From Dictyocoela muelleri (taxonomy: Eukaryota > Microsporidia): a stretch of 19,707 nucleotides of DNA. The translations under genes and the position numbers were made by a program. The stretch spans positions 1 to 19,707 of the forward strand of contig SDVU01000136.1 of NCBI GenBank assembly GCA_016256075.1. The letters run 5' to 3'. The notes beneath the pieces were generated by a model. The model did not search any database. It saw only the letters and a program-made list of their open reading frames with translations, and was not told the origin of the DNA. Position 1 is the stretch's first letter. Each line of letters opens with the position of its first letter. Shown piece by piece: positions 7,907 through 16,820 of this stretch.

Positions 7907-8492
7907 GGGTCTTTTATCGAAAGATGCCCAAGTCAAAGGAGCTACCTTAGAAAATAATTTTTTAAAAAAATAAAAATAATTTTAAATAAATTTGAAAAAT
8001 TTTAATAAAAAATTTATTAAAAAAAAACCCTTTAAATTTTTGTTCTGACTATCCTTACACACACCTTTCTGAAAAAAAATCGTAAACTACGCAATATGGC
8101 TTTAACAAAGAAAATTTTTTGTAGTCTTATATACGTATTCTAAAAATAAGTTTTTAATATAAGCCGATATTACCTAGTTTGGTAAATTTTAGATTTTGTC
8201 CGAATTTTACAAAATTTTGTAATATTTTATATATTAAAAACTTATTTTTACAATATGTATGTAAGACTATGAAAAATTCCTTTGCTAAAGCCATATTTCG
8301 TAGTTTACGATATTTTTTTAGAGGGTGTGCAAGAAAAGTTAAAACCCATAATTTATCGATTTCAATAAAAAATATTATTAATATTTTTATATTCATGTGT
8401 TATTTTTATTCAAAAATCATTTTTTGCTTTTCTATCGAAAGATGCCCAAATTTTTTTTAATAAATAATTGGGAATCTTTCGATAGAAGACCC
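7907..8492. mobile_element. 586-bp fold-back MITE with 8-bp target duplication
   Basis: Tips are GGGTCTTTTATCGAAAGATG at 7907 and the inverse ending at 8492 (GGGTCTTCTATCGAAAGATT inverted). The flanks atcattca (7899-7906) and atcattcg (8493-8500) differ at one base and look like an 8-bp target duplication. Long internal arms, about 8046-8150 and 8230-8343, pair around a centre near 8195, so the whole element is palindromic. The apparent ORFs on both strands here are mirror images from the palindrome, not genes. GG-starting tips and an 8-bp duplication fit Merlin-type mobilisation (compare the autonomous copy at 9128). A second internal hairpin sits at the right end (8431-8486). Confidence 0.8.
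8431..8486. repeat. hairpin made of two terminal-repeat copies at the MITE right end
   Basis: tctatcgaaagatgcccaa at 8431-8449 pairs with its near-exact inverse at 8468-8486. The same string is the left tip of the MITE (7915-7930). The element therefore carries three copies of its terminal sequence, two back to back at the right. An internal duplication or the remnant of a second insertion would produce this. Confidence 0.65.
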
Positions 8493-9119
8493 ATCATTCG
8501 AATATTTTTCTAAAAAGTCGGACAGAGAAATGGATAAATATCGAACTTTTTTCATATGTAAAATTTAAAAATTAGCTTAAAAACGTGTTAAAAATGTATT
8601 AATTGTGAATCTAATGTGGAAATGTCTTTGTAAAAGCCAAAATCGATTCTTTTTTTATCAAGAAACATTTTTTAAATTTTTTAAAAAAAAAATTAGCAAG
8701 ATAAGATTCGATCTTGAAAGCCAATATTTATATGAAAAAAACACAAAAGAAGAATTAAAATATAAATTTTTATAAAGTCACTTTTTATTTATATTTATAA
8801 AAAAATATAAATACCCATATGGTATCTGTTGTAACAAATGAAAATGAATATAAAAACATCTGACGATTTTTACAAGGAGAACACGATTTTTCTCTTTCAA
8901 AACATGAAAGGACATAAACAAGAAAAAGGGATTCTTTTTTAATAAAAAATGATATTTTTCTTAATGATGACAAAGGTTTGCATAAAAGTGTATTTCATGC
9001 AAAGTATATCGAATTTATGAAGGTGGAAACAAAAATAAATTTATAATCTTCAGCATTATGGTGTTAATATGTTCGAAGAAATTCGAAACCATTTTTTCTT
9101 CAAAATACCTAGATATATT

Positions 9120-9127
9120 ATTCAAGA
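9120..9127. repeat. 8-bp target site duplication (left), ATTCAAGA
   Basis: ATTCAAGA directly precedes the Merlin tip and is repeated exactly at 10288-10295 directly after the other tip. Eight base pairs is the expected duplication length for Merlin elements. Confidence 0.9.
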
Positions 9128-10287
9128 GGCGCTACTGAAAAAAACGTGTCCCCTTATATTAGGGACACTTTTTGTTCTGCATATAAGTATTTTATAGTAA
9201 AAAAATAAATAAATATTACTTAAAGAATATAGATAACAAATAATGATTAATAAACCATATCAAAGAAAATGAACTTGTAAATCAATATACTTTAATGTAA
9301 AAATCTTTTTTAATAGTTCAAGATAATGAAAATCCATAAGGTTTTTATCTTTATAGTTTAAAAACTTTTTTCTAAATTTAAATTCTATTAAAAATGATGC
9401 AATATTATTCTGTTTAATGCCGTTTTTTTCACTAATTGAAAGTTTCAAATGAGACCAAAGATTTTCGATCACATTTTTATGATCACAATCTTCATTAATA
9501 AATCCTAAACTATGATTTACAGTACAATGGACCATATCAATATCATCCACCACTGAAGGATAAGATGGGTAGCCATCAGTAACTAAGATACTATCTTTCT
9601 CTACATAATTAGCAATTACATCTTTTAAAGTCGCTGATTGTCTATTAGACACAATTTTTAAGAAAAATCTTTTCTTATTTGTTTCTTATATACCACCCAG
9701 CAGCCATGTGGTATCTCGAATATAATCATCCGTAGATGTTGGATTGCTAATTTTTCCACATATTGAAATTACTGATTCATCTACTTGAACACGTATACCA
9801 GGTCCTCAAATCTTACTAAAATTCCTCTCTAGAATCTTTGAAAATATATCAAACATTTTATTTTTATAAAGAATATATGTATGCTCTGATATGGCAGTTA
9901 TTAAAGAGAAGGTATAATTTCTTTCATTACCAAGAAACAAAAACACGAGGAAAAAGAATTTATTTAAATGCAATTTTAAATCGATTAAATAATGTCTCTT
10001 GAAATATTAATGTCCTCTTACGACAATTCTTTTTGGCACATCTATAAAAAGGTAACACCTCTCCTGTGTTTCTTATGTGTTTAACTGAATTATTAGCATT
10101 GAATTTTTTACAGTTTTTTGTTTCTTTGATTAATTCACTTCTAACAAGCCAATCGATTGCATCAGATGAATTATTAAAAAATGAATCATTAAATTTAATT
10201 ACAATGAGGGGTTATATTTTTTCAAAAATTTGCTTTACTGAACAAAAGGTGCCCCAATATAAGGGGCACGTTTTCTTAAGTAGCGCC
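9128..10287 (-). mobile_element. Merlin (ISXO2/IS1016-like) DNA transposon, 1160 bp
   Basis: Terminal inverted repeats of about 50 bp start GGCGCTACT at both ends (9128 and, inverted, 10287), with only a handful of differences. Inside each repeat is a small palindrome, gtgtccccttatattaggga and relatives. A perfect 8-bp target duplication (ATTCAAGA) flanks the element. It carries one transposase on the minus strand (9260-10205) and nothing else. It sits inside the integrase fossil, so it is the younger of the two. The few differences between its ends and the small number of lesions in its gene indicate a fairly recent insertion. Confidence 0.92.
9260..10205 (-). pseudogene. Merlin/ISXO2-like DDE transposase, lightly broken
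   Basis: About 315 codons, the usual length for this family. The N-terminal part (10205 to about 9974) has a zinc-binding-type segment, YRCAKKNCRKR. The catalytic part has VQVDESV for the first Asp, SILVTDGYPSYPSV for the second Asp, and DHKNVIENLWSHLK for the Glu, preceded by the family-typical VNHSLGFIN. Lesions seen: one frameshift near 9970 between the zinc part and the rest, and in-frame stops at about 9807 and 9687. The uninterrupted C-terminal 130 codons end naturally at 9260. The start is not preserved as ATG; ATT at 10205 stands where it is expected. The product would cut and paste the element at its 50-bp ends; this copy is presumably inactive. Confidence 0.88.
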
Positions 10288-10295
10288 ATTCAAGA
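10288..10295. repeat. 8-bp target site duplication (right), ATTCAAGA
   Basis: An exact copy of 9120-9127 lying immediately outside the right tip of the Merlin element. Confidence 0.9.
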
Positions 10296-11293
10296 GGTTG
10301 TTTCCAAATATACAACTTGTGCACAGGCTCAACCTATTAAAATAAAAGAAACTCAAGTCCATATTGCAGCGAAAATAACTATGGAAAGGCTTATGCTAGA
10401 CATTGTTGACATGCAAAGGTACAAAGATTTAAATGAAAGATATGCATGGATTTTGACCATCATTGACGTTTATTTAAAAGTTGCATGGACTTTTATCAAT
10501 GTTTAATAAGACTGGTATCGAAGTGTCAAAAAATATAGAAGAACTCTTTTATAGAAACACGGGAGTGCCAATGATTCTTCCGAGTGACAATTGGAAAGAG
10601 TTTATCAACAAAAAGATAAAAGATTTATGCGGGCGTTTTTCGATAGTTTTTAACGCTCAAGGCCTAGAAACCCACAAGCAAATGGTCCTATTGAGCTTTT
10701 TAACTAGACAATGTCAAGATATCACTCAAAACACATTTTTGAAGAAGAAAATAGTGAAAACCAAGGAGTTAGAACATGGCTTAAACATCTTGACAAAGTT
10801 AAATATAATTACAATCTTGCCAAACGTGTTTCAACAAAAAAGACGCCTTTTTGCTTGCGTTTACAAATTTCAGGATTTAATACTGTCTGCATTGATGCAA
10901 ACGAAAATCCACAAATTGATCATAACGGCAATTTAAATAATATTCAATCTGAAGATGATATTTTGATTAAAAATAAAACTATTAATTCATGTTCTGAAAC
11001 AGAAGAAAAAAAAAGGGATCCTTTTGTTTCTCTAAATTACCTTTCGCGAATGGATCAAAATTCTCTAGTAAATTTATCTAAATATACAAATATGTATTAG
11101 TGTCAAAGTTATAATAGCAAAATATTTCGATAATAATACGAAAACAAAAAAATTGAATCTTTCCTCTTTTTTCCAAAAAAATTTCTGTAGTCACCGAACT
11201 TCTTCAAAAGATCGTATCAAAATAAAAAACAATGAGGGCATTATTGAAATAATAAATTTATCCAGGGTTAAAAAGGTAAATAAAGATATTTAA

Positions 11294-11530
11294 AAAGTCA
11301 ATTAAAATTACTTATTTTTATTATTCCTAATCCTTCTTTGTTATTATATCATATTTTGAAAAATATAATATTTTAATACATATATGTTTGTCAGAATTTC
11401 AATACATATAATTTATTTTTTATGAATTAATATTCTTAATAATCAAAAATTAAAAATAATTTTTGTCATATCATCTTAAATTATCATTCTCAAATAAATT
11501 AAAAAAATCGGACTTTTTAAGTTAAACCAT
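11294..11530. other. AT-rich stretch, nothing assignable
   Basis: Low-complexity A/T sequence lies between the integrase fossil and the A-rich tract. No terminal repeat of the fossil could be recognised here. Confidence 0.35.
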
Positions 11531-11639
11531 TTAAAAAATAAAAAAAAAATATAAATATAAATATAAATAAAAAATTAAAAAAATATAAAAATATAAAAAA
11601 ATAAATTAAAAAAATAAAAAAATAAAAAAAATAAAAAAA
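11531..11639. repeat. A-rich low-complexity tract
   Basis: Runs of A separated by single T (aaaaaaataaa, ataaatataaat) fill the segment. Read on the minus strand it is a T-rich tract directly downstream of the GC-rich repeat, where copy 1 also has a T-run. Confidence 0.85.
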
Positions 11640-11777
11640 CTACACAATCAATAGAGTAGAAGCCATTCGCGCTTCCTACACGGTCGCGCCTCCTGCATGG
11701 TCGCGCCTACTGTACGGTCGCGCCTCCTGCACGGCCGCACCTCCTGCACGGTCGCACGCTACGCGCGGAATAATAAA
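11633..11777 (-). repeat. GC-rich repeat, copy 2, with 17-bp tandem expansion
   Basis: The minus strand begins ccgcgcgtagcgtgcgaccg, then carries about five units of tgcaggaggcgcgaccg (11668-11768). It then runs gaatggcttctactctattg, attgtgtag and a T-run. This aligns throughout with 5885-5957, in which the 17-bp unit occurs only one to two times. The unit number therefore varies between copies, like a minisatellite inside a dispersed repeat. The GC content stands out sharply from all neighbours. Confidence 0.6.
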
Positions 11778-11814
11778 TATCAATTTTTATTAAATCTAAG
11801 ATTTTTTTATATAG

Positions 11815-12617
11815 TCACCTTTGTATTATAGTAATAACATATTTCTTATAATAAATTGCCTTTATGCTTTTTTTAACTCCAATACTCATCTTAATCTCCA
11901 GCTTTATCCTTTTGTACAAACATTCAACTGCTTGCGTGTTTACACCAGTATCATTATTTAGGAAACGTACATGTGCCATACTGTGTCATTATCAAAAAAA
12001 CTCTTTTAAATTGGAATATGCACGATGTCTGCAAGACCAAATTATACTATTTAGTGCAACATAAAAACAGAATATAGGCACAAACGTCATTTCAAGTTTG
12101 TTTTTCTATAACGAATGCGAGACCCTTTCAATTTGTTTTACAAATTTAATTATGCATATGAATCAGTTTTATTTCCCCCAGAATGACTTCTATGAATCTT
12201 CACACATAATTGAGCTAGTCTCATTAACTTGTACAATTTTACTAAATCCACCCATTTTATTACAGGAAAAATCAGAGTCAAGAATCATTCTTAAAATTTT
12301 GAAAATGACTTTTTACATTATTTTCCGATTATAATTATAATAATTGGCTATGCTATATCCCGGCATTCACGAAATATAACAAAGTACAAATTTAAGAATT
12401 TGTATTAAAGGAATATTGAAATCTTCAAAAAAGATATTTTCCTATTGAAAAATATTGCTTTTAGTTATTACATCTTTTATTCATGCACCTAGGTGTATTA
12501 AGATCATGTGTCTTTTTATATTGTCGTAATAAAAGAATTTTTGCATTTCGAACAAAAATACTCCTTGTGCAAATAATTATTTTAAAAATGATAATTTATT
12601 AGTTCAATATATGTCAT
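11815..12617 (-). pseudogene. decayed ISXO2/Merlin-like transposase
   Basis: Recognised by motif order, with no long ORF. From the start (ATG at 12617) the minus strand reads a zinc-ribbon-type HKEYFCSKCKNSF, then FFEDFNIPLIQILKFVLCY and PGYSIANYYNYNRK (the helix-turn-helix part). KMGGFSKIVQVNETSS follows (first catalytic position, Asp replaced by Asn), then CRHRAYSNLKEFF (second Asp region, Asp lost), and NNDTGVNTQAVECLYKRIK (Glu region) before TGA at 11815. Several stops and frameshifts are present. It belongs to a different subfamily from the copy at 9260-10205. The plus-strand ORFs at 11864-12334 are shadows of this relic. No terminal repeats were found. Confidence 0.75.
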
Positions 12618-12649
12618 TTTTATCTATGATTTCTTGAAATTAGATGTGT

Positions 12650-13544
12650 TTAACATAGGGGTATGTAAATTTTTTTATCTTACCCTAAATTTACTATAGG
12701 TGGGATTTTGGGCAAGATAAAAAATCATCGATTTGATTAAATTGGTGATAATAGAGGTATAAAAACTTGATGGCAATATTTAATTCTTTTAATCCCTGCA
12801 AAACTGATGCAGGATGATAAATAATCACATTTTATATAATAAAAATTTCTGCAGGGCATTTTGAATGAACTCTACGAGATTATTTTCTAAAATTATATGA
12901 ATAATGTTGAATTATGTGACACTTTAATTATTTTATATGCAATTAATCCAATATATGAAATAGCATACATGCAAATAATATTTCTATATATATTAGCGGA
13001 TACTGTTTGTAGGCCTTTTTTTGAAAAGTATATTTTTACGCGATTATGTATGTTAAAACCAGTTTCATCAAGAAAAAATAAGAGTTAGGGTTATATCACG
13101 ATATTTACATTGCATAAATTGTTCTTTTTTTGGATTTATCTTTTGAATTTCTTTCGATTGGTATAAGTGATAATCTTTTTTGTGTAAGTTCAAACTGCTT
13201 AAATTTTCTACTTAGTCTTGAAACAGAAAGTAACATACCTTTTTTACACACTAGATCATCATCAAAGTCTTTTAATGTTAAATTGTTATAAAATGCTTGA
13301 GTATTTGATAATCACATCTTCGGATTGCCGGGAGAATTTCCGAACAATTGTGCCTTACTTAGTGTTTACAGTAGTCGATTTCGAATTTTAAAACTCTATA
13401 TTTTTCCAGTGTTTCTGAAACTGTCTTCCTATTTAAATCTAACATTCTTAAAATATATTTACTCTTTATATTATGGTCTTATAAAGGCCTTTTTATTATC
13501 AGTTTCATTTCTTGCGTAATTTTCCTTCTTTTTTTTTCTGACAT
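12650..13544 (-). pseudogene. decayed Tc1/mariner (IS630-type) transposase
   Basis: Starts MSEKKRRKITQEMKLIIKR at 13544. The first helix-turn-helix reads LRMLDLNRKTVSETLEKY. The second half of the paired-type DNA-binding domain is near 13150-13290 (LTLKDF, then LTQKRLSLIPIERNSK). The catalytic part keeps FFLDETGFN near 13060 (first Asp) and a degraded NVIIYHPASVLQ near 12812, where the family has DN..H. HQFNQIDDFLSC lies near 12730, where it has SP.LNPIE. Total length is close to the usual 300-340 codons. Several stops and frameshifts make it inactive. Plus-strand ORFs at 12897-13088 and 13325-13519 are shadows. Terminal inverted repeats were not identified. It lies next to the Merlin relic, whose start is only about 33 bp away. 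Confidence 0.78.
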
Positions 13545-13572
13545 AAGGGTGATTTGAAAATTTTTATTTAAA
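13542..13572. repeat. 31-bp repeat, copy 1 (head of the Tc1 relic)
   Basis: cataagggtgatttgaaaat and the 11 bases after it recur at 14149-14179 with one difference. Copy 1 includes the start codon of the Tc1-type transposase relic (minus strand), so it should be its 5' leader. Confidence 0.6.
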
Positions 13573-13865
13573 TAGATATGACTATGATAATGCAACCACC
13601 GGACAATATAAATTTGACCAATTTTCGTTTCGCCCAAGGAACGAAACTCGAACTGTTTAGCCCCGAAAAAATCAATTTTTAAATACATTTATGCTAATAC
13701 TAAAATATTTATTACGTTAAAAATTACATTTAAAAGAAGTGTGGAAATAATTTTCATCAAGAATAATAAAATAGATTTCATAAAAATTATAATGAAAATT
13801 TTATAGTTTGTAGATGTTAAAATAAACGATGTAAATGATCTCTAAAAACAACCAATGAAACTATT

Positions 13866-14000
13866 TAAGATAGAACTCAAGTAAAAAATTTAAAAAAAAT
13901 CTTGATGAAATAGCGAAAATTGTCGATAAATATGATGAATTTTCGGGTTTGGATTCCTTAAAGCATATTCTTTCTTTAATTAAAGTAATGATCAGTTAAA
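13866..14000 (+). pseudogene. possible C-terminal coding relic, unidentified
   Basis: About 40 codons are open up to TAA and read KNLDEIAKIVDKYDEFSGL then DSLKHILSLIKVMIS, a plausible helical C-terminus. The style is reminiscent of the C-terminal tail of the pogo transposase at 14838, but identity is not enough to claim a relationship. The rest of 13690-14148 shows nothing assignable apart from the TA run. Confidence 0.2.
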
Positions 14001-14020
14001 TATATATATATATATATATA
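14001..14020. repeat. (TA)10 microsatellite
   Basis: Ten perfect TA dinucleotides directly after the possible coding relic. Confidence 0.95.
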
Positions 14021-14148
14021 TTGAAAATTTTAATTTGAAAAATTTATTTTTTTATTTATTTTTATTTTTTTCTAATACATTGAAACATTCTTATAAAATA
14101 ATTAATTTTAAAAAATTATTTTTTGGTGAAACTTAAACAAATGCTTAG

Positions 14149-14179
14149 CATAAGGGTGATTTTAAAATTTTTATTTAAA
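14149..14179. repeat. 31-bp repeat, copy 2
   Basis: Thirty of 31 bases match 13542-13572. Beyond it the sequences differ: here an iterated 22-bp array follows, and there is no transposase start before it. It may be a truncated end of the same Tc1-type family. Confidence 0.6.
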
Positions 14180-14199
14180 ACGATGGGCTTGGAATAACA

Positions 14200-14357
14200 T
14201 CATGGGACTATATAAATGCAAAAATGAGACTATAAAATACAAACATGGAATTATAGAAATTAAAACAATGGTCTAAAAAAATGCAAACATGAGACTATAG
14301 AAATGCAAACATAGACCGAATAATTTCAAAAATGAGGCTATATAAATGAAAAAGCAT
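14200..14357. repeat. ~22-bp tandem array, inverted relative to 4904-5045
   Basis: Six to seven units of the type atgggactatagaaatgcaa. The unit is the reverse complement of the one at 4904-5045. No clear CCTG-TA tip is seen at its outer end. It could be the right end of a TACAGG-type element or an isolated remnant. Confidence 0.6.
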
Positions 14358-14584
14358 GTTTTTAATTTTTTTAGCCTAATATTATAGTTTTTATAATTAG
14401 AAACACATTAATTCTGAAAACTTCTATGTATGGTCGAAAAAAATATTAAAAAAATAAATAAATATAATTCGCGATTAAACGCCTATTTTTGGTATTAATT
14501 ATCCTTATAATTCGTTACACAAGGTAATTTCTTAAAAAAAATAGGTAGAGGCTAATTGTTTTTAAGATAAAAATACAATGATGG

Positions 14585-14618
14585 TCACGCACTAGACGCG
14601 CGATTCGTGTCGTTTTTT
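14585..14618 (+). repeat. GC-rich motif followed by T7
   Basis: tcacgcactagacgcgcgat followed by tcgtgtcg and seven T. It resembles the head of the GC-rich repeat at 5885 and has a T-run directly after it, like that repeat. A short or truncated copy is likely. Confidence 0.35.
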
Positions 14619-14627
14619 TGAAATAAA

Positions 14628-14665
14628 TTTCTAATTTCTAATTTCTAATTTCTAATTTCTAATTT
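14628..14665. repeat. (TTTCTAA)5 microsatellite
   Basis: Five perfect heptamers TTTCTAA end in TTTT. The seven-base motif is not the telomeric repeat of any microsporidian I know of. Confidence 0.9.
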
Positions 14666-14746
14666 TAATTTTTTTATTCTAAAAATTATATATATTACAT
14701 GCTGACAACATCCATAACTACCTACCCGGAGAGTTGTTACTAACTA

Positions 14747-16607
14747 CAGTATGCCCCGCAAAATCTTCCGAAATTGGGGATTTAAAAAAAACGGAAAATT
14801 TAGCGGGGATGAAAATTTAGCGGGATTTTTAATTAAATTATTTTTTATTTTCAACAATTTTAAAATAATCCAGAATTGTTTTATATTGATCCTTTTTTTT
14901 AAAAATATTTAGATAAGACTCAATAGATTTTAAAGAATTAATAATTTCTTCATTACATCTGTTTTTGTTAAGTAAGAAAGCCTTAATATTATTAAAATTC
15001 AAGATCAGCTGTGGAAAAGACACCTCTTCTTCTAGATCATCTTCGATAACATCGGTATCGTAGTCATTAAAAACACTTTGTAGTTCATTAAAGTGATTTT
15101 TATTATCTATTTCTTCATTAGATTCATTGTTATCAAAAGTATCTTCAAAAATTTTCCCAACATCAGGGCTCAAGTCGAGAAAATCCACAGGATTAAGAGA
15201 ATCATTTTTGTAAAATAAAGAGACTTCATGATAACCTTTGATTTCATCACTATCTTTTTTTTCAATATCATTTTCGAGTTTAAAAACTTTTTTCCAACAA
15301 TTAATAATCGTATCTTTTTTCACGTCATCCCAGGCATATTTAGAATATATGATTGCATCTTTTATCGTGATTTATTTATAAAGATTTTCAATAAATACTT
15401 CAGGTGTTATTCTGTTAACAATTGAAGATAATTGATAACTAAAAAACTTTGATTTAAAACTTCTTATTATGCCTGCATCGAGAGGCTGAAGTTTTGAAGT
15501 ACTGTTTTTAGGTAGAAAAAAAAGTTCAATGTTAGAAAGTTCAATTGTGCTTTTATGGGAAGTACAATTATCCAAAAGAAGTAAAATTTTTCTATTTTTT
15601 TCTTTTAGTGTACAGTTCCAATCAAAAAGCCATTTTTTAAACTCAATGGATGTCATCCATGCATTTTTATTAAAAGCATATCTACAAAAAAAATTCTTGT
15701 CAAAATTTTTAAGAGCTCTAGGGTTTTTAAATTTCCCAATGATAAACGGCTTTAATTTTTCAGTACCATCTTTATTACAAGTTAGCATTATCGTTAACCT
15801 ATCTTTGTATTTTTTTATTCCATTTCTAACCTTCGTAACTAAACTTTTTGAAGGAGCAAGCTTATAGAACAATGCGGTCTCATCGCAATTGAATACGTTT
15901 CTGTCTTCATATTGTTCTAATTTTTTTTTAAAAAGTAAATTGAATCAAAAAATTTTCATTCCTTATGCTAAATCCTTCCCCATTACATTGTTTGAGAGAA
16001 ATGTTTTATCTCTTTTTAAACCTATGTATCCATCCATTTGATGCAGTAAAAACATCTTCATTTAAATTAGAAGCATCTTGTAAATTAAGAGAATTATAAA
16101 TCTTTAATGCTTTAGACTTTAAAATTGCTTCTGAAATGTAACCACCCCGACCTTCAACCATATCAATCCATTCCTTTAGTTGTTTCTCGACTTCTTTCTG
16201 CTTTATTGATCTTGGTACAGATAACAAATTTTCATTTAAAAGATATGCATTTCTTATTGTGTCTTCTGAGACTAAAAAATTTTTTATAGAACGGGCATGA
16301 ATTTTTAACTGAAATCTTTCACTAAAAATATCTGCTATTCTTGTATTCTTTGTTAGAGGAAATTGTTTTTTGTACTCTATTATTTCAAGTTTTTCTTTAA
16401 GTGAAAGTCTTTTTCTTCCTTGTTGTACCATGTTTAAGGGGTAAAAAAAAATTTAAAAAAAATATTGGAAAATTTAGCGGGGTCGAAAAATTTCGCGGGG
16501 AATTTACTGATTTTAACGTGGTTTTTCTAAAAAACTGTGAATTAAGCGGAGTGGAAAATTTCGCGGGGTGAAAATTTCGCGGGGTGAAAATTTCGCGGGG
16601 TACACTG
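14747..16607 (-). mobile_element. pogo/Tigger-type DNA transposon, 1861 bp
   Basis: The element starts CAGTATGCCCCGC at 14747 and ends with the inverse, whose outward reading is CAGTGTACCCCGC, at 16607. It is flanked by TA on both sides (14745-14746 and 16608-16609), the standard pogo/Tigger duplication. The right end holds three tandem 16-bp units gaaaatttcgcggggt (16553-16601), with further units near 16467-16500. The left end has related units in the opposite relation near 14800-14827. Such iterations are likely transposase-binding sites. One transposase is encoded on the minus strand. With both ends, the TA duplication and few lesions, this is a recent insertion. Confidence 0.92.
14838..16431 (-). 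pseudogene. pogo/Tigger transposase (CENP-B-like HTH plus DDE), lightly broken
   Basis: About 530 codons. Residues 1-60 (MVQQGRKRLSLKEKLEIIEY onwards) form the CENP-B/Psq-type helix-turn-helix. The second, Tc5/CENPB-type DNA-binding part runs to about 141 (WIDMVEGRGGYISEAIL, NGWIHRFKKR). The catalytic domain has NCDETALFYKLAPSKSL (first Asp near 15883), ILLLLDNCTSHKS (second Asp) and KLQPLDAGIIRSFK (third Asp), the DDD pattern of pogo. The tail contains INCWKKVFKLEND and an acidic, helical C-terminus ending at 14838. Lesions: an in-frame stop just after the N-terminal part near 16006, a frameshift between there and 15900 near a homopolymer, and an in-frame stop at 15372 after which the same frame continues. 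Its role is to move the surrounding element. Plus-strand ORFs here are shadows. Confidence 0.9.
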
Positions 16608-16609
16608 TA

Positions 16610-16820
16610 TTCTTCGTCCGTTTTATAAAAAAAAATATTTATGTATATTTACTTTATTATTTATTTGTAAAAATATTTCAGCTTGTTTTGTATTTAATAT
16701 CGTAGACATCTATGTTTTTTGATAAAAGAGAATTATATTTTTTTTACGCATATTTTATTAACAGCGATTCTAAGTTAAAAAAGTTTTCCAATGTTTGCTG
16801 ATAGCGGTGATTTATAATAT
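16610..16820. other. AT-rich spacer ending in a target duplication
   Basis: No gene is seen. The last eight bases, tataatat (16813-16820), are repeated at 17472-17479 on the other side of the next element. Confidence 0.4.

Larger units (their letters stand above)
8780..11293 (+). mobile_element. integrase-bearing retroelement-like fossil, interrupted by a Merlin insertion
   Basis: This relic encodes parts of an rve-type (RNase H fold) integrase like that of Ty3/Gypsy LTR elements and the related Ginger or KRBA2-type integrases often found in microsporidian genomes. Recognisable parts are the region ahead of the catalytic core (roughly 8960-9127 and 10288-10390), the core with its acidic residues (IVDMQRYKDLNERYAWIL near 10400-10455, then a PSDNWKEFINKKI segment near 10590), and a post-core tail reaching about 11293. 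No flanking LTRs or terminal inverted repeats were found, so the left limit is approximate and the superfamily is undecided. The copy is broken, with several breaks besides the 1160-bp Merlin inserted at 9128. Its residues are still easily recognised, so it is a fossil of moderate age, older than the Merlin insertion. Confidence 0.7.

Noticed and set aside
8154-8460. ORFs on both strands over the same bases
   Set aside because: They are mirror images created by the palindromic MITE; neither has a family match.
8785-8973. 62-codon minus-strand ORF
   Set aside because: It lies antisense to the head of the integrase fossil and encodes nothing recognisable.
11864-12334. Plus-strand pair of ORFs with a signal-peptide-like start, first read as a secreted protein with one stop
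   Set aside because: The opposite strand carries ordered ISXO2/Merlin transposase motifs across the whole region, which explains the openness better.
12650-13690. Terminal inverted repeats for the Tc1-type relic using catagggg (12655) and cataaggg (13542)
   Set aside because: The two strings are in direct, not inverted, orientation, so they cannot be the terminal repeats of one element.
14628-14665. Telomeric or subtelomeric repeat
   Set aside because: TTTCTAA in five copies is not a G-rich telomere-type repeat and lies between transposon sequences.
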